Assembly: GCF_004526345.1 (NCBI RefSeq)
Contig: NZ_CP038213.1
Span: 62,001 to 126,000, forward strand
Reading direction: 5' to 3'
DNA length: 64,000 nt
Source of the DNA: Ornithinimicrobium flavum
Lineage (GTDB): Bacteria > Actinomycetota > Actinomycetes > Actinomycetales > Dermatophilaceae
This document shows, one piece after another, positions 34,475 to 43,001 of this stretch. Made by a program: the position numbers and the translations under genes. Each line of letters opens with the position of its first letter. Position 1 is the first letter of the stretch. The notes beneath the pieces were generated by a model. It searched no databases and was not told the DNA's origin. It was given only the letters and a program-made list of their open reading frames with translations.

Positions 34475-35289
34475 GCCGGCGCACCCAGAGTGGTCGCCCA
34501 ATGGTCGAGCACGGCGGCGTGGTCGGCCCCGACGTAGCGCAGCGCGTCCTCGCGCGTGCCCAGCGAGAGGTAGTGGCCATCGGCACCGCTGTAGACGCCC
34601 GACCACGTGGCGACGGGAGGGTCGGACAGGTCGATGCGGGTGATCGTCACCGCGGCCGTCGCCGCCGCCACCGGCTCCAGCTCCGCGGGCCGGTCGGCCA
34701 GCTGCTCGCGGGTGAGCGTCACGTCGAGGTCCGGCACAGGACGGTCGGGCTGGGCCCCGCACCACAGGGTCATCGCCTCCGCCGCCACCTCGGCGGTGGC
34801 GAGGACGAACTCGTGCAGCCCACGGTGGTCGACATACTCGATCAGCCACATCCCGGCCCGCTGCTCGTGCAGGACCGCGAAGTCGTCCGTGCCGTCCACG
34901 TGCCGCTCACCCACCACGACGCTCGTGACGTGACGGCGCATGGTCAGCAGGGCGAAGAGCTCCGGGGCCGCGTGCACGACCACCCCGTCCCCGTCCGTCT
35001 GCTGCTCGACGTGCACCATCCCCCGGGCGATGAGGCCGCGCAGCGCGGTGCTCAGCGCCGTGTCGGTATGCCCCTGCTCCAGGCGGGAGGTCCATGGCGT
35101 CGGCACCGTGGCCGGCTCGGGCGCGCCGTCGAGGACCAGCAGTTCCTCGTCGGTGAAGATGCCGAGCCGCTGCGGCCCGTCGACCGCGTCCCCGAGCCAG
35201 CTCAACCGGGTGTCGAGGACCTCCTCGTCGTCCAGCGCGACGAGGTCGGACAGGGCGACCAGGGTGGCGCCGCCAGGTGCAGCGGTCAT
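34471..35289 (-). CDS. hypothetical protein, possibly EspG-like chaperone
   Basis: Protein of 272 residues with no membrane helix. Alternating strands and helices include LGIFTDEELLVLDG, LRGLIARGMVHVEQ and a C-terminal TWSGVYSGADGHYLSLG. Position after a WXG-like effector and overall size recall EspG-type chaperones of type VII secretion, but I see no diagnostic motif. It is coupled by ATGA to both neighbours. EspG-like is a hypothesis only. Confidence 0.6.
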   Translation of the reverse strand: MTAAPGGATLVALSDLVALDDEEVLDTRLSWLGDAVDGPQRLGIFTDEELLVLDGAPEPATVPTPWTSRLEQGHTDTALSTALRGLIARGMVHVEQQTDGDGVVVHAAPELFALLTMRRHVTSVVVGERHVDGTDDFAVLHEQRAGMWLIEYVDHRGLHEFVLATAEVAAEAMTLWCGAQPDRPVPDLDVTLTREQLADRPAELEPVAAATAAVTITRIDLSDPPVATWSGVYSGADGHYLSLGTREDALRYVGADHAAVLDHWATTLGAPA

Positions 35290-36653
35290 CCGAAGAGCCC
35301 CTTGACGAAGCCCCCGACCTTGGAGCCGACGTCCTTGGCGCCCTCCCACAGCTTGCTGCCGGTCTCGGTGACCGTGTCCCAGTTGCGGTAGGCCCAGGTG
35401 CCGACGGCGACCGCCCCGGTGCCGGCCAGGACGGCCCAGCCGACCGGGTTGGAGACCAGCCCGGCGACCATCAGCACCGTGGTGGCACCACCGGCCACCG
35501 TGGCCAGGCCTCCGGCCCCCTGGGCCCAGCGGTGGCCGGTGGACTGGCTGTCGTCGGTGAAGGCGGCGTAGACGTCCAGCCCGCCGGTGATGATCGCGAC
35601 CGGCCCCATGACCTTGTTGAAGATCGGCAGGGCCTTGCCCATCAGCCCCTTGACCCCCGCGAAGCGCGTCGGTGCCGGGCCGGTGATCTGGCGCGGGGGC
35701 AGGTGGGGGTAGTACTTCCGCTGCAGGATCTCCAGGGCCCGGGCATCGCCACGCATGCCCCGCAACCACCGGTAGTGCTGCTGGGCCCGCCGGACATCCG
35801 CCGGGTTGCGGCCGGCGTAGGCCTTGAGCATCTGCCGCTCGGCCTTCATGTACTGCCGGTAGACGCTGCGGTTGCTGAGGCCCGGCGCCCCGCCCTTGAT
35901 GGCCTGGTAGGCCTGCCGGGCCTGGAGAAACTTGTCCTCCGAGCGCCGGGCCAGCCCCGCCGCGCGGGCGAAGCTGAGGACCTCGTAGATCTGCTTGCCC
36001 TTGAGCGAGGAGGTCACGGTCTTCATCAGCAGCTGGCCGCCGGCGACCAGCGCCGGGTCGATGTCGGCGTAGAAGTCCTTGAGCTCCTGCGGGTCGATGG
36101 AGATGTCCTGCGGCAGGAGGTTGGCGCTGGCCTGGGCCCAGGCGCTGGCCGGGTCCGCGGAGGACAGGTCGGGGACCCAGACGTCGACCTCGCCCGACAG
36201 GGTGCCGGCCGCGCGCCGCTCCGCCTCGGCCAGGTCGCTGCGCGCGTCCTCGGCGCTGCCCCGCTCGCGGGTCATCGCCTGCTGGTAGTCCTGCGCGAGC
36301 TCCTCCTCGCCCATCGAGCGGGCCATCCGCCACCGGTCCTGCGCCGTGCCGTAGGCGGCGGACGCCTGCGTCACGCGCTGCTGGGCCGTCCGCAGCCCCT
36401 CCGCGTAGTCGCCGAGCGCCCGCGCGATGGTGCTGAACGACATACCGACCGCCTGGGTGGCGTCCTTGACCGTGCCGCTGGCGCCCGAGTAGTCCGGGAC
36501 GCGGGCGGTGGGCAGGCCGCTGACGACGCTCCGTGAGATCGCGGCGAGCCGGTCCGAGCGGGTCCCGCCGACGGTCTCGGCGAGCGTGGAGATGCTGGCG
36601 GCGACCTCCTGCAGGCGGTCCGGGCTGCCCGGCGGGCGGGCGAAGACGCTCAT
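35286..36653 (-). CDS. WXG/LXG-like large protein, putative type VII secretion substrate
   Basis: Protein of 455 residues. The N-terminal 110 residues form long amphipathic helices (LQEVAASISTLAETVGG, ALGDYAEGLRTAQQRVTQASAAYG) as in WXG100/LXG proteins. A charged coiled-coil follows (RERGSAEDARSDLAEAERRA). The C-terminus has a Gly/Ala-rich hydrophobic block (GGLATVAGGATTVLMVAGL, VGWAVLAGTGAVAVG) and ends in GSKVGGFVKGLFG. It overlaps the 92-residue small protein upstream by 4 nt. It could be a toxin or pore-forming effector with a later gene as immunity. No known toxin motif is visible. Confidence 0.65.
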   Translation of the reverse strand: MSVFARPPGSPDRLQEVAASISTLAETVGGTRSDRLAAISRSVVSGLPTARVPDYSGASGTVKDATQAVGMSFSTIARALGDYAEGLRTAQQRVTQASAAYGTAQDRWRMARSMGEEELAQDYQQAMTRERGSAEDARSDLAEAERRAAGTLSGEVDVWVPDLSSADPASAWAQASANLLPQDISIDPQELKDFYADIDPALVAGGQLLMKTVTSSLKGKQIYEVLSFARAAGLARRSEDKFLQARQAYQAIKGGAPGLSNRSVYRQYMKAERQMLKAYAGRNPADVRRAQQHYRWLRGMRGDARALEILQRKYYPHLPPRQITGPAPTRFAGVKGLMGKALPIFNKVMGPVAIITGGLDVYAAFTDDSQSTGHRWAQGAGGLATVAGGATTVLMVAGLVSNPVGWAVLAGTGAVAVGTWAYRNWDTVTETGSKLWEGAKDVGSKVGGFVKGLFG

Positions 36654-36928
36654 CGCGGTCCCCCGGTGACGATGGTGAGCTGCTCGCCCGCCGTGTCCGT
36701 CGCGTCGGAGAGCGCGCGGACGATCGTCGACGACGCGACGAGCGCGCCGGAGACCGCGGCCATGGCGAGCTCGGCGGCCTCGCTCACCATGCCCCCGCCG
36801 GCCGCCGCCGCGGCGGCCTTGCCCTGGGCGAGCGCGGTCGCGGCGTCCCCCGCGAGGTCCGAGCTCAGGGTGGACAGGTTGCGCGATCCGGTCGCGAGCG
36901 TGCTGGGTGATCCCCCGGCGAAGGCCAT
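36650..36928 (-). CDS. WXG100-like small protein
   Basis: Helical protein of 92 residues (LATGSRNLSTLSSDLAGDAATALAQGKAAAAAAGGG, then AAELAMAAVSGALVASSTIVRALSDATDTAGEQ). Size and two-helix layout are as in ESAT-6-like proteins, though the WXG turn itself is replaced by an Ala/Gly-rich loop. GGAGG lies 7 nt before the ATG. It heads the four-gene operon and probably pairs with the following protein. Confidence 0.65.
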   Translation of the reverse strand: MAFAGGSPSTLATGSRNLSTLSSDLAGDAATALAQGKAAAAAAGGGMVSEAAELAMAAVSGALVASSTIVRALSDATDTAGEQLTIVTGGPR

Positions 36929-37067
36929 CGACTTTCCTCCCCAGTCTGACGTGGTCGCGGGACAGTCTGCCACGCCCCGGCCGGCTCGCCCACCTGCTCT
37001 TGTGGGGCGTCGGGGATGGGGTGAGGATGGGACGGCATACCCGCCTGTCCGTGTCGAAGGAGACCCG

Positions 37068-38570
37068 ATGACCAACCTGGCCGCCAACCTCGCCCGCACC
37101 GCCGGGCAGCACCCCGACCGCCCCGCGGTCATCCTGGACGACTTCGTGCTCACGTATGCCGAGCTCGAGCAGTCGGTGCGGCAGCTGGCCGGGTGGTTGC
37201 GGGGGCAGGGGGTCGGCGTGGGCGACCGGGTCGCGCTGATGCTGCCGAACGTCCCGAGCTTCCCCGTGATCTACTACGCGGCCCTGCGGCTGGGCGCCGT
37301 GGTGGTGCCGATGAACCCGCTGTTCAGGAAGCGCGAGATCTCCTTCTACCTGGAGGACTCCGGGGCCAGGCTCCTCGTGGCGCTCCCCGGGGAGGACGCG
37401 CGGGCCGCGGCCGAGCAGGTCGGCACCCAGCTGATGGAGATCGGGCCGGAGGGGCTGTCCGCCTGGGTGCACGGCGAGCTCGCGACCGAGCCGGTCGAGG
37501 AGATCGTCGACCGGGCCGGCGACGACACCGCCGTCCTGCTCTACACGTCCGGCACGACGGGCCGGCCCAAGGGGGCGGAGCTGACCTGCGACAACCTGCA
37601 GACCAACCTGGAGACGGTCAACGAGACCCTGCTCCACCTCGGCCCGGACGACGTCATCATGGGGTGCCTGCCGCTCTTCCACGTCTTCGGCATGACCTGC
37701 GGGATGAACACGGCCTTCGCCGCCGGCTCCGCGCTCACCCTCATCCCACGGTTCGAGCCGGGCAAGGTGCTGGAGATCCTGCAGCGCGACCGGTGCACGG
37801 TCTTCGAGGGGGTCCCGACGATGTATGGCGCGCTCCTCGCCGCCGCGGGCACGTCCCCGCCCGACCTGTCCTCCCTGCGCACCTGCGTCTCCGGCGGGGC
37901 GAGCCTGCCGGTGGAGCTGATGCGGCGCTTCGAGCAGACCTTCGGCTGCGAGATCCTCGAGGGCTACGGGCTGTCCGAGACCAGCCCCGTCGCCTCCTTC
38001 AACCGGCCCGACGTCGGCCGCAAGCCCGGCTCGATCGGCGTGCCTGTCCGCGGGGTGGAGATGAAGCTGACGGCCCCCGACGGCTCCGACGTCGACCCGG
38101 CCGACCCGGACGGCGTCGGCGAGATCTGCATCCGCGGCGAGAACATCATGAAGGGCTACTGGCAGCGCCCCGAGGCCACCGCCGAGGCCATCGACGCCGA
38201 CGGCTGGTTCCACTCCGGCGACCTGGCCCGGCGGGACGAGGACGGGTTCTACTTCATCGTCGACCGCAAGAAGGACATGATCATCCGCGGCGGCCTCAAC
38301 GTCTACCCGCGCGAGGTGGAGGAGCTGCTCTACGAGCACGAGGCCGTGGCCGAGGCGGCCGTCATCGGGGTGCCGCACGAGGAGCTCGGCGAGGAGATCG
38401 CCGCCTACGTCGTCCTCAAGCCAGGAGCCACCGCCACCGAGGCCGACCTCGTCGAGCACGTGAAGTCCCAGGTCGCCCCCTACAAGTACCCCCGCACCGT
38501 CCACCTCATCGATGAGCTCCCCAAGGGCGCCACCGGCAAGATCCTCAAGCGGGAGCTGCGCGAGCGCTGA
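37068..38570 (+). CDS. long-chain fatty acid-CoA ligase (AMP-binding)
   Basis: Acyl-CoA synthetase of 500 residues. The P-loop is LLYTSGTTGRPKGAE and later motifs are GYGLSETSP, GWFHSGDLA and DRKKDMIIRGGLNVYPREVE. The catalytic Lys is in GATGKILKRE. It activates a fatty or aryl acid through an acyl-AMP. The ATG at 37068 follows GAAGGAG by 6 nt. It is monocistronic, divergent from the WXG-like operon and convergent with the DUF559-like gene. The chain-length preference cannot be read from the sequence. Confidence 0.92.
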   Translation: MTNLAANLARTAGQHPDRPAVILDDFVLTYAELEQSVRQLAGWLRGQGVGVGDRVALMLPNVPSFPVIYYAALRLGAVVVPMNPLFRKREISFYLEDSGARLLVALPGEDARAAAEQVGTQLMEIGPEGLSAWVHGELATEPVEEIVDRAGDDTAVLLYTSGTTGRPKGAELTCDNLQTNLETVNETLLHLGPDDVIMGCLPLFHVFGMTCGMNTAFAAGSALTLIPRFEPGKVLEILQRDRCTVFEGVPTMYGALLAAAGTSPPDLSSLRTCVSGGASLPVELMRRFEQTFGCEILEGYGLSETSPVASFNRPDVGRKPGSIGVPVRGVEMKLTAPDGSDVDPADPDGVGEICIRGENIMKGYWQRPEATAEAIDADGWFHSGDLARRDEDGFYFIVDRKKDMIIRGGLNVYPREVEELLYEHEAVAEAAVIGVPHEELGEEIAAYVVLKPGATATEADLVEHVKSQVAPYKYPRTVHLIDELPKGATGKILKRELRER

Positions 38571-38621
38571 CGGGTCGGGAGGGGTAAGTGGCGGGCCGGC
38601 TGGCGGGCGGCGGGACGGCCC

Positions 38622-38705
38622 GACGGGTGCTGGGCCCGGCGGGTGCTGACGGGTGCTGGGGCCGGCGGGTGCTGACGGGTGCTGGGGCCGGCGGGTGCTG
38701 AGGCC
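38622..38705. repeat. 26-bp tandem repeat beside palindrome copy 2
   Basis: Two exact 26-bp units (38641-38666, 38667-38692; core ACGGGTGCTGGGGCCGGC) with partial units on each side. They lie just after the acyl-CoA ligase gene. Confidence 0.8.
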
Positions 38706-38723
38706 GGTCACCGATCGCCACCG

Positions 38724-38790
38724 TAGGGACCAGGAACATCGACATGGACAAGGTTCTCGACCTCGTCCATGTGCGCCTTCCTTGTCTATG
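38724..38790. repeat. 67-bp palindromic element, copy 2
   Basis: A 30-7-30 layout with centre TTCTCGA and inner stem CATGGACAAGG/CCTCGTCCATG. It lies between the convergent acyl-CoA ligase and DUF559-like genes, a terminator position. It is related to copies at 26499 and 40043. Confidence 0.85.
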
Positions 38791-38843
38791 CGCGTCGGCG
38801 AGGAGGAGGGTCGCGAGGTCACGTGCCCCTTCGCGTCGCCGGT

Positions 38844-38891
38844 CCACGTGTGCCTCCGGCCCGCCGACCACGTGTGCCTCCGGCCCGCCGA
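38844..38891. repeat. 24-bp tandem repeat, two copies
   Basis: Two 24-bp units (core ACGTGTGCCTCCGGCCCG) at 38844 and 38868, flanked by a duplicated ACGTGCCCCTTCGCG. They lie between palindrome copy 2 and the end of the DUF559-like gene. Confidence 0.75.
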
Positions 38892-38916
38892 CGACGTGCC
38901 CCTTCGCGCCGCAGGT

Positions 38917-39996
38917 TCACGCGCCGAGACGGGAGCGTGCCTCCGCACGAGCGATGGCCGCGAGGATCATCTGACGGACGCGCGCCGGGTGGGCCAGGTC
39001 GGCCCAGGTGAGGCGCACGACCTCGTAGCCCATCTCGCGGATCCGGTCCTCACGACGCTTCTCGGCGAACAAGGCCGCCGGGTCGGAGTACTTGAGCTGG
39101 CCGTCGAACTCGGCGAGCACCATGACGTCCTTCAGCTTGAGGTCGGCCACCCCGAGCAGCACCCCACGCTCGCGCACCTGGAACTGCGTGATGAAGGGGC
39201 CGAACCCGAGGCCGTGGAGGAGCCAGCGGGTGCGGCTCTCACCGGCCGACTGGCTGCCGCCGTCGGCGAGCTGCACCACCTGCCGCACGACCCTGTCCGC
39301 CCTGGGGAAGCCCTGGGCCACGGCCCGGTCGATCTGCTCCTGCACGTCGGCACGGGCGGGCCCGTCGCGGCGTCCGACCTGGCGGAGGTCCTGCTCCTCG
39401 GCGCGGTTGAGGACACCGTCGAGGCACACCAGGCCGGCCTCCACCCCGCTGTGCGCTGCCACCTGCAGGGCCGCCATGGCGGGAGCGACGACGCGCAACC
39501 CGTCGACCACCGTGACCCACTCCTCGACGACGGGGGTGTGCACGAAGACGGTGCGGTCCCGCCGCCCCCTTCCGCCGTCCGTCCGGCAGAGGTGGACCAG
39601 CTCATCCTCGCCGCCGAGGTGCGGGAGCCCGTGGATGACCAGCGCGCTCTGATGGCTCAGGGCGTGGACCACGTCCTCCGGGCCAGCCGTCCCCTCCTGC
39701 CCAGCAGGTCCTGCAGGGCGGCCGGACGCCGGGGCGAGGCTCAGGCCCACCGCCCGCGTGATGACCGCGCGCCGCTCCCACGGGGTCCTGTCCTGCAACG
39801 CCGAGGCCAGGACGAGGGTGTCGCGGCGCACCCGCACCAGCTCACCCCGCCGGACCATCCTGCACAGCTCCGCGCGGCTCGCGCCCGCCGCGATCAGCTG
39901 CGCGGCGTCCGCCACACCCTCCTGGCCGACCAGGACGGACATCACGTGCGCCAAGGCCGTCGAACCCTGACCCCCCTGCGTTCCCATGCCGAGCAT
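38917..39996 (-). CDS. AbiEi-like / DUF559 domain protein
   Basis: Protein of 359 residues. The N-terminal part resembles the winged-helix AbiEi antitoxin-like domain (LVGQEGVADAAQLIAAGASRAELCRMVRRGELVRV). The C-terminal domain has the DUF559 nuclease-like pattern: ESRTRWLLHGLG, then GVADLKL and VLAEFDGQLKY, giving an E-D-E(F)DG spacing seen in Vsr-like folds. Such genes are abundant in actinobacteria and usually lack a partner toxin, as here. The start at 39996 is tentative, as no Shine-Dalgarno sequence is visible. Confidence 0.72.
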   Translation of the reverse strand: MLGMGTQGGQGSTALAHVMSVLVGQEGVADAAQLIAAGASRAELCRMVRRGELVRVRRDTLVLASALQDRTPWERRAVITRAVGLSLAPASGRPAGPAGQEGTAGPEDVVHALSHQSALVIHGLPHLGGEDELVHLCRTDGGRGRRDRTVFVHTPVVEEWVTVVDGLRVVAPAMAALQVAAHSGVEAGLVCLDGVLNRAEEQDLRQVGRRDGPARADVQEQIDRAVAQGFPRADRVVRQVVQLADGGSQSAGESRTRWLLHGLGFGPFITQFQVRERGVLLGVADLKLKDVMVLAEFDGQLKYSDPAALFAEKRREDRIREMGYEVVRLTWADLAHPARVRQMILAAIARAEARSRLGA

Positions 39997-40027
39997 GGTG
40001 CCCGGTCCGGCGCGCGTCGCGCAGAAG

Positions 40028-40036
40028 TTGTCCACA
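40028..40036 (+). promoter_or_regulatory. DnaA-box 9-mer beside palindrome copy 3
   Basis: TTGTCCACA matches the DnaA-box pattern found inside both iteron elements. It lies 6 bp from palindrome copy 3 and upstream of the DUF559-like gene. There are no iterons here. Confidence 0.45.
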
Positions 40037-40042
40037 GGGGCG

Positions 40043-40109
40043 TACGGACAAGGAAGACGGGCATGGACCACGCTCTCGACGTGGTTCATGCGCGTCTTCC
40101 TTGTCTATC
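40043..40109. repeat. 67-bp palindromic element, copy 3
   Basis: A 30-7-30 layout with centre CTCTCGA. The arms differ at only a few positions. The inner stem is GGACCACG/CGTGGTTC, where two base pairs changed together relative to copy 1. It lies between two minus-strand genes, downstream of the lipoprotein gene. Confidence 0.88.
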
Positions 40110-40148
40110 GGCTCGGGCGCCGCGGTGGGCTGCGCGGTGCCGCCCGCG

Positions 40149-40245
40149 CTGCCGCCCGCACCGGGCTGCCGCCCGCACCGGGCTGCCGCCCGCACCGCGC
40201 TGCCGCCCGCACCGGGCCGCCGCCCGCACCGCGCTGCCGCCGCAC
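40149..40245. repeat. 17-bp tandem repeat, five copies
   Basis: CTGCCGCCCGCACCGGG repeats from 40149 with period 17 (units at 40149, 40166, 40183, 40200, 40217 and a partial). It abuts palindrome copy 3. Confidence 0.85.
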
Positions 40246-40309
40246 CGTTCCTCGCCCGACCTCCGCGCCCGGCCGCCCTGGTGCCGAGCGACCCGACAGG
40301 TATGACGCC

Positions 40310-40801
40310 TCAGGCCTCGGCGCCCTCGGCACCGGTGTCGCAGGGCGACTCGACCGAGATGCCCACGCGCCCGTCGGACCAGGTGGACACCATCACGGTG
40401 AACCCGTCGCGCTGGTGGCCGGTCGCCGTCGCGGTGCTGGGGAGGTCGAGGCGCTCGTAGCCCTCGGCGTCGAGCCAGGACCGGATGCGCTCCGCCTGCG
40501 CCGCCTCGTCGTCGACCCGCAGCCGCACCTCTTCGCTCCACGCCAGGACTGGGTCAGGCCCGCCGAGCGTGCAGGCGATCTCGCCCCCCGGCCATTTCTG
40601 GTCCTCCAGGGCGGGCCGGTCCGCGACCTCGATCCGCTCGTAGGCCGCGGCCAGGATCTCCAGGGTGCGCCCCTGGTGGGAGGCCGCGTCACCCGTCTGC
40701 GCTGGTGTCGTCATCTGCGTGTCTCCTTCCGGAGCGGTCTGGAGGGTGCAGCCCGGCAGCAGCAGCGCGAGCGCGGCGGCGGCGGGAAGGGCCGACCTCA
40801 T
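40310..40801 (-). CDS. hypothetical lipoprotein downstream of a DUF1023 hydrolase
   Basis: Exported lipoprotein of 163 residues with signal peptide ALPAAAALALLLPGC (lipobox LPGC, Cys18). The mature part alternates strands and helices (YERIEVADRPALEDQ, EVRLRVDDEAAQAERIRSWLDAEGYERL). It overlaps the hydrolase stop by ATGA and ends the WXG-like operon. No family recognised. It may be an accessory or immunity lipoprotein. Confidence 0.75.
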   Translation of the reverse strand: MRSALPAAAALALLLPGCTLQTAPEGDTQMTTPAQTGDAASHQGRTLEILAAAYERIEVADRPALEDQKWPGGEIACTLGGPDPVLAWSEEVRLRVDDEAAQAERIRSWLDAEGYERLDLPSTATATGHQRDGFTVMVSTWSDGRVGISVESPCDTGAEGAEA

Positions 40802-42723
40802 GGTGCCTCCGGGGAGAGGGCGTCGATCGGCACCGGGTCGGTGCCCTGGTAGTCCGGGTCGTCGTAGACGTTGTGCCACGATCCCCACCACCGGCGCTCC
40901 TCGCGGTAGGGGATGACCTGACCGCCGGAGACCACGCCGACGATGTTGTTCCACGCGTCGTTGCCGGGGGTGACGACCCAGCTGTGCGACTCCATCCCCT
41001 CCAGCCGGTCCCCTCCGGTCCAGCGACCGGTCTCGAGCCGGACGAACTGCTCGTGGTCGTTCGGGTCCAGCCCGTGGCCCCAGTCGTCCGGCACCCCGCC
41101 GACCCAGAAGCGGACGTCCTCCGAGGCCTGGGCCACGAGGATCGCGTCGCCCGGGGCCGTCATCGTGAAGCGGGTGGTCGAGCGCACGGTCTCCCCGTCC
41201 CACGCCACGGCGGGGTAGCGGCTCGGCGTGTCAGGCTCGGCCCCCCACTCGCCGAACGGGAAGGGCAGGGGGGTGTTGATGCCCAGGCCCGACCCGGACG
41301 GGGCGACGAGGAAGGTGCGGTCGACGACCATGCCCAGGACGTCGGCATACCCGACGATGCCGCCGCCGGCGGAGTGCCCGACGGCGGTGACCGTGCGGTC
41401 GCGCAGGTCGAGGCCCTCGACGAAGCGGAGCAGGGCGGCGCCGCCGTCGCTGGAGTAGCGCGTCTGCGTCGCGTCGGCGACGACGGCGTTGGGCAGGTCG
41501 ATGCCCATCCACGTCACCATGGCGGTCGTCTCAACGGCGGCGGGGATGCCTGCCATGCGTCGCGCGTAGACCTCGATGCCGGCCATGTCGGTGGTCGTGC
41601 CGGGCACGAAGATGCCGACGTTCGCGGCCTCCAGGTCGCCGTGCCACTCGGCGTAGAGGCCGTCGCCGCGGGGGTCGAAGAGCAGGATGGCGCGCTGGTC
41701 GGAGGGCAGCAGCATCCCGGAGGCGTCGGTCACGTCCTGGGCGCGCAGGCCGGGCCGAGCGGCGAGCAGGTCGGTGTAGAAGGCGATGCGCGACCGCGAG
41801 CGGGCGAGCTCCCCGTCCCGCAGACGGAAGTCGTGCAGGAGCCCTTGCGAGGGCGGTGAGGCCAGTCCGTCCATCACCTTGCCGGCGACCCATCGGCTGA
41901 AGGGGTCGCCGGGCAGCGTCGCGCGCAGCTGCTCCAGCTGGGTGGCGTTGTCGGGCAGGGTCTCCAGCCACGCCAGGTGGATGCGCTCCTGCTCCAGCGC
42001 GCTCGCGACGAGCAGCCGGTTGGCGGCCGCCCGGTGCGCGACGGGTATGCCGTCCAGCCGGCCGACGAGCCCGGGGTAGAGCAGGCGCATCCGCAGCTGC
42101 TCGTCGGCGTCCAGGCCCTGCCAGAAGGCGCGGATGTCGGCGATGACCGCCGGGTCGCCGACCTGGCCGCTGTCGCTGACCGGCCCGACGATCTCCCACA
42201 GCCGGGTCAGGGTCGCGTCGCTCCCGTCGCGCGGGAGGTAGCTGTCGGCCAGGATCCCCATCGCGAGGGGGTGCCGGGCGAGGAAGCTCTCCAGCCGGTC
42301 GACCGGGATCCCGGCCAGCAGGTGGCGGAGCTGGGTGGCGGTTAGGTGCTCGGTGATCCGGGCGGCCAGTGCGGCCTCGGCGCTGGTGTCGACGACGCCG
42401 CTCTCCTGGAAGGCGCCCCACGCTCCGCCCGGGACCAGGCTGCGCAGGAACTGCGGGCTCGTGCCGGGCGGCACCAGCGCCTCGAGGTCGTCGTCGACGC
42501 GGGCGAGCGCGTCGCGGCAGGCGCGGTCCCGGGCGGCGAGCTCGTCCCGGTGCTCGCTCGCCGGGCGCTCCAGCGCCTCCCGCTGACGGTGGTATGCCGC
42601 GAAGTCGGTGACCACCTGGGTGCCGACGCCGCTGTCGGTGGGGATCTCCATGGTCGGCTTGTCCGCCTCGAGCGCGTCGATCTGCGCGAGCAGGTCCTTC
42701 AGGCGCGGGCCGCGCCAGGTCAT
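40798..42723 (-). CDS. DUF1023 alpha/beta hydrolase
   Basis: Protein of 641 residues from the ATG at 42723. The C-terminal half has an alpha/beta hydrolase core: a long segment with AVVADATQTRYSSDGG, then the nucleophile elbow GHSAGGG with Ser, a late Asp and a final His near MESHSWVV. DUF1023 hydrolases in actinobacteria often follow WXG-like genes. The reading frame probably continues upstream into 42720-43001, because one base appears to be missing near 42770. The corrected protein would be about 734 residues with an N-terminal WXG-like hairpin. The substrate is unknown. Confidence 0.82.
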   Translation of the reverse strand: MTWRGPRLKDLLAQIDALEADKPTMEIPTDSGVGTQVVTDFAAYHRQREALERPASEHRDELAARDRACRDALARVDDDLEALVPPGTSPQFLRSLVPGGAWGAFQESGVVDTSAEAALAARITEHLTATQLRHLLAGIPVDRLESFLARHPLAMGILADSYLPRDGSDATLTRLWEIVGPVSDSGQVGDPAVIADIRAFWQGLDADEQLRMRLLYPGLVGRLDGIPVAHRAAANRLLVASALEQERIHLAWLETLPDNATQLEQLRATLPGDPFSRWVAGKVMDGLASPPSQGLLHDFRLRDGELARSRSRIAFYTDLLAARPGLRAQDVTDASGMLLPSDQRAILLFDPRGDGLYAEWHGDLEAANVGIFVPGTTTDMAGIEVYARRMAGIPAAVETTAMVTWMGIDLPNAVVADATQTRYSSDGGAALLRFVEGLDLRDRTVTAVGHSAGGGIVGYADVLGMVVDRTFLVAPSGSGLGINTPLPFPFGEWGAEPDTPSRYPAVAWDGETVRSTTRFTMTAPGDAILVAQASEDVRFWVGGVPDDWGHGLDPNDHEQFVRLETGRWTGGDRLEGMESHSWVVTPGNDAWNNIVGVVSGGQVIPYREERRWWGSWHNVYDDPDYQGTDPVPIDALSPEAP

Positions 42724-43001
42724 CGCGGCGGCGAGGCTGACGAGCGCCTGGCCGGCGGCTCGCAGGACGCCTCGAGCCGGGAGAGCAGGACGGTGCCGGC
42801 GTCGGCGGCCTCGTCGGCCCGGTCGGTGATCCGGCCCTCCCAACCCAGGGCGGTGGCGGCGTCCCCGAGGGTGCCGCGCAGGGTGGTGGTGAGCGTGGAG
42901 ACGGTCTCGGCGACCCCGGAGAGGTTGCGGCCGGCCGTGCGGACCGTGTCACCGTCCTGGGTCATCCAGGCGGAGACGCCGAGGTCGGAGGCCGCCGACA
43001 T
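42720..43001 (-). CDS. WXG100-like N-terminal region, probably the same gene as the DUF1023 hydrolase
   Basis: Open frame of 93 residues with the helix LSGVAETVSTLTTTLRGTL, a GWEG turn (the WXG position) and a second helix ITDRADEAADAGTVLLSRLEA. It then turns into low-complexity CEPPARRSSASPPR and stops at 42720. In the next frame the helix continues as LRAAGQALVSLAAAMTWRGPRLKDLL, so a single-base loss near 42770 is likely. If not, it is a separate small protein coupled to the hydrolase by ATGA. It overlaps the upstream gene by 1 nt. Confidence 0.65.
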   Translation of the reverse strand: MSAASDLGVSAWMTQDGDTVRTAGRNLSGVAETVSTLTTTLRGTLGDAATALGWEGRITDRADEAADAGTVLLSRLEASCEPPARRSSASPPR

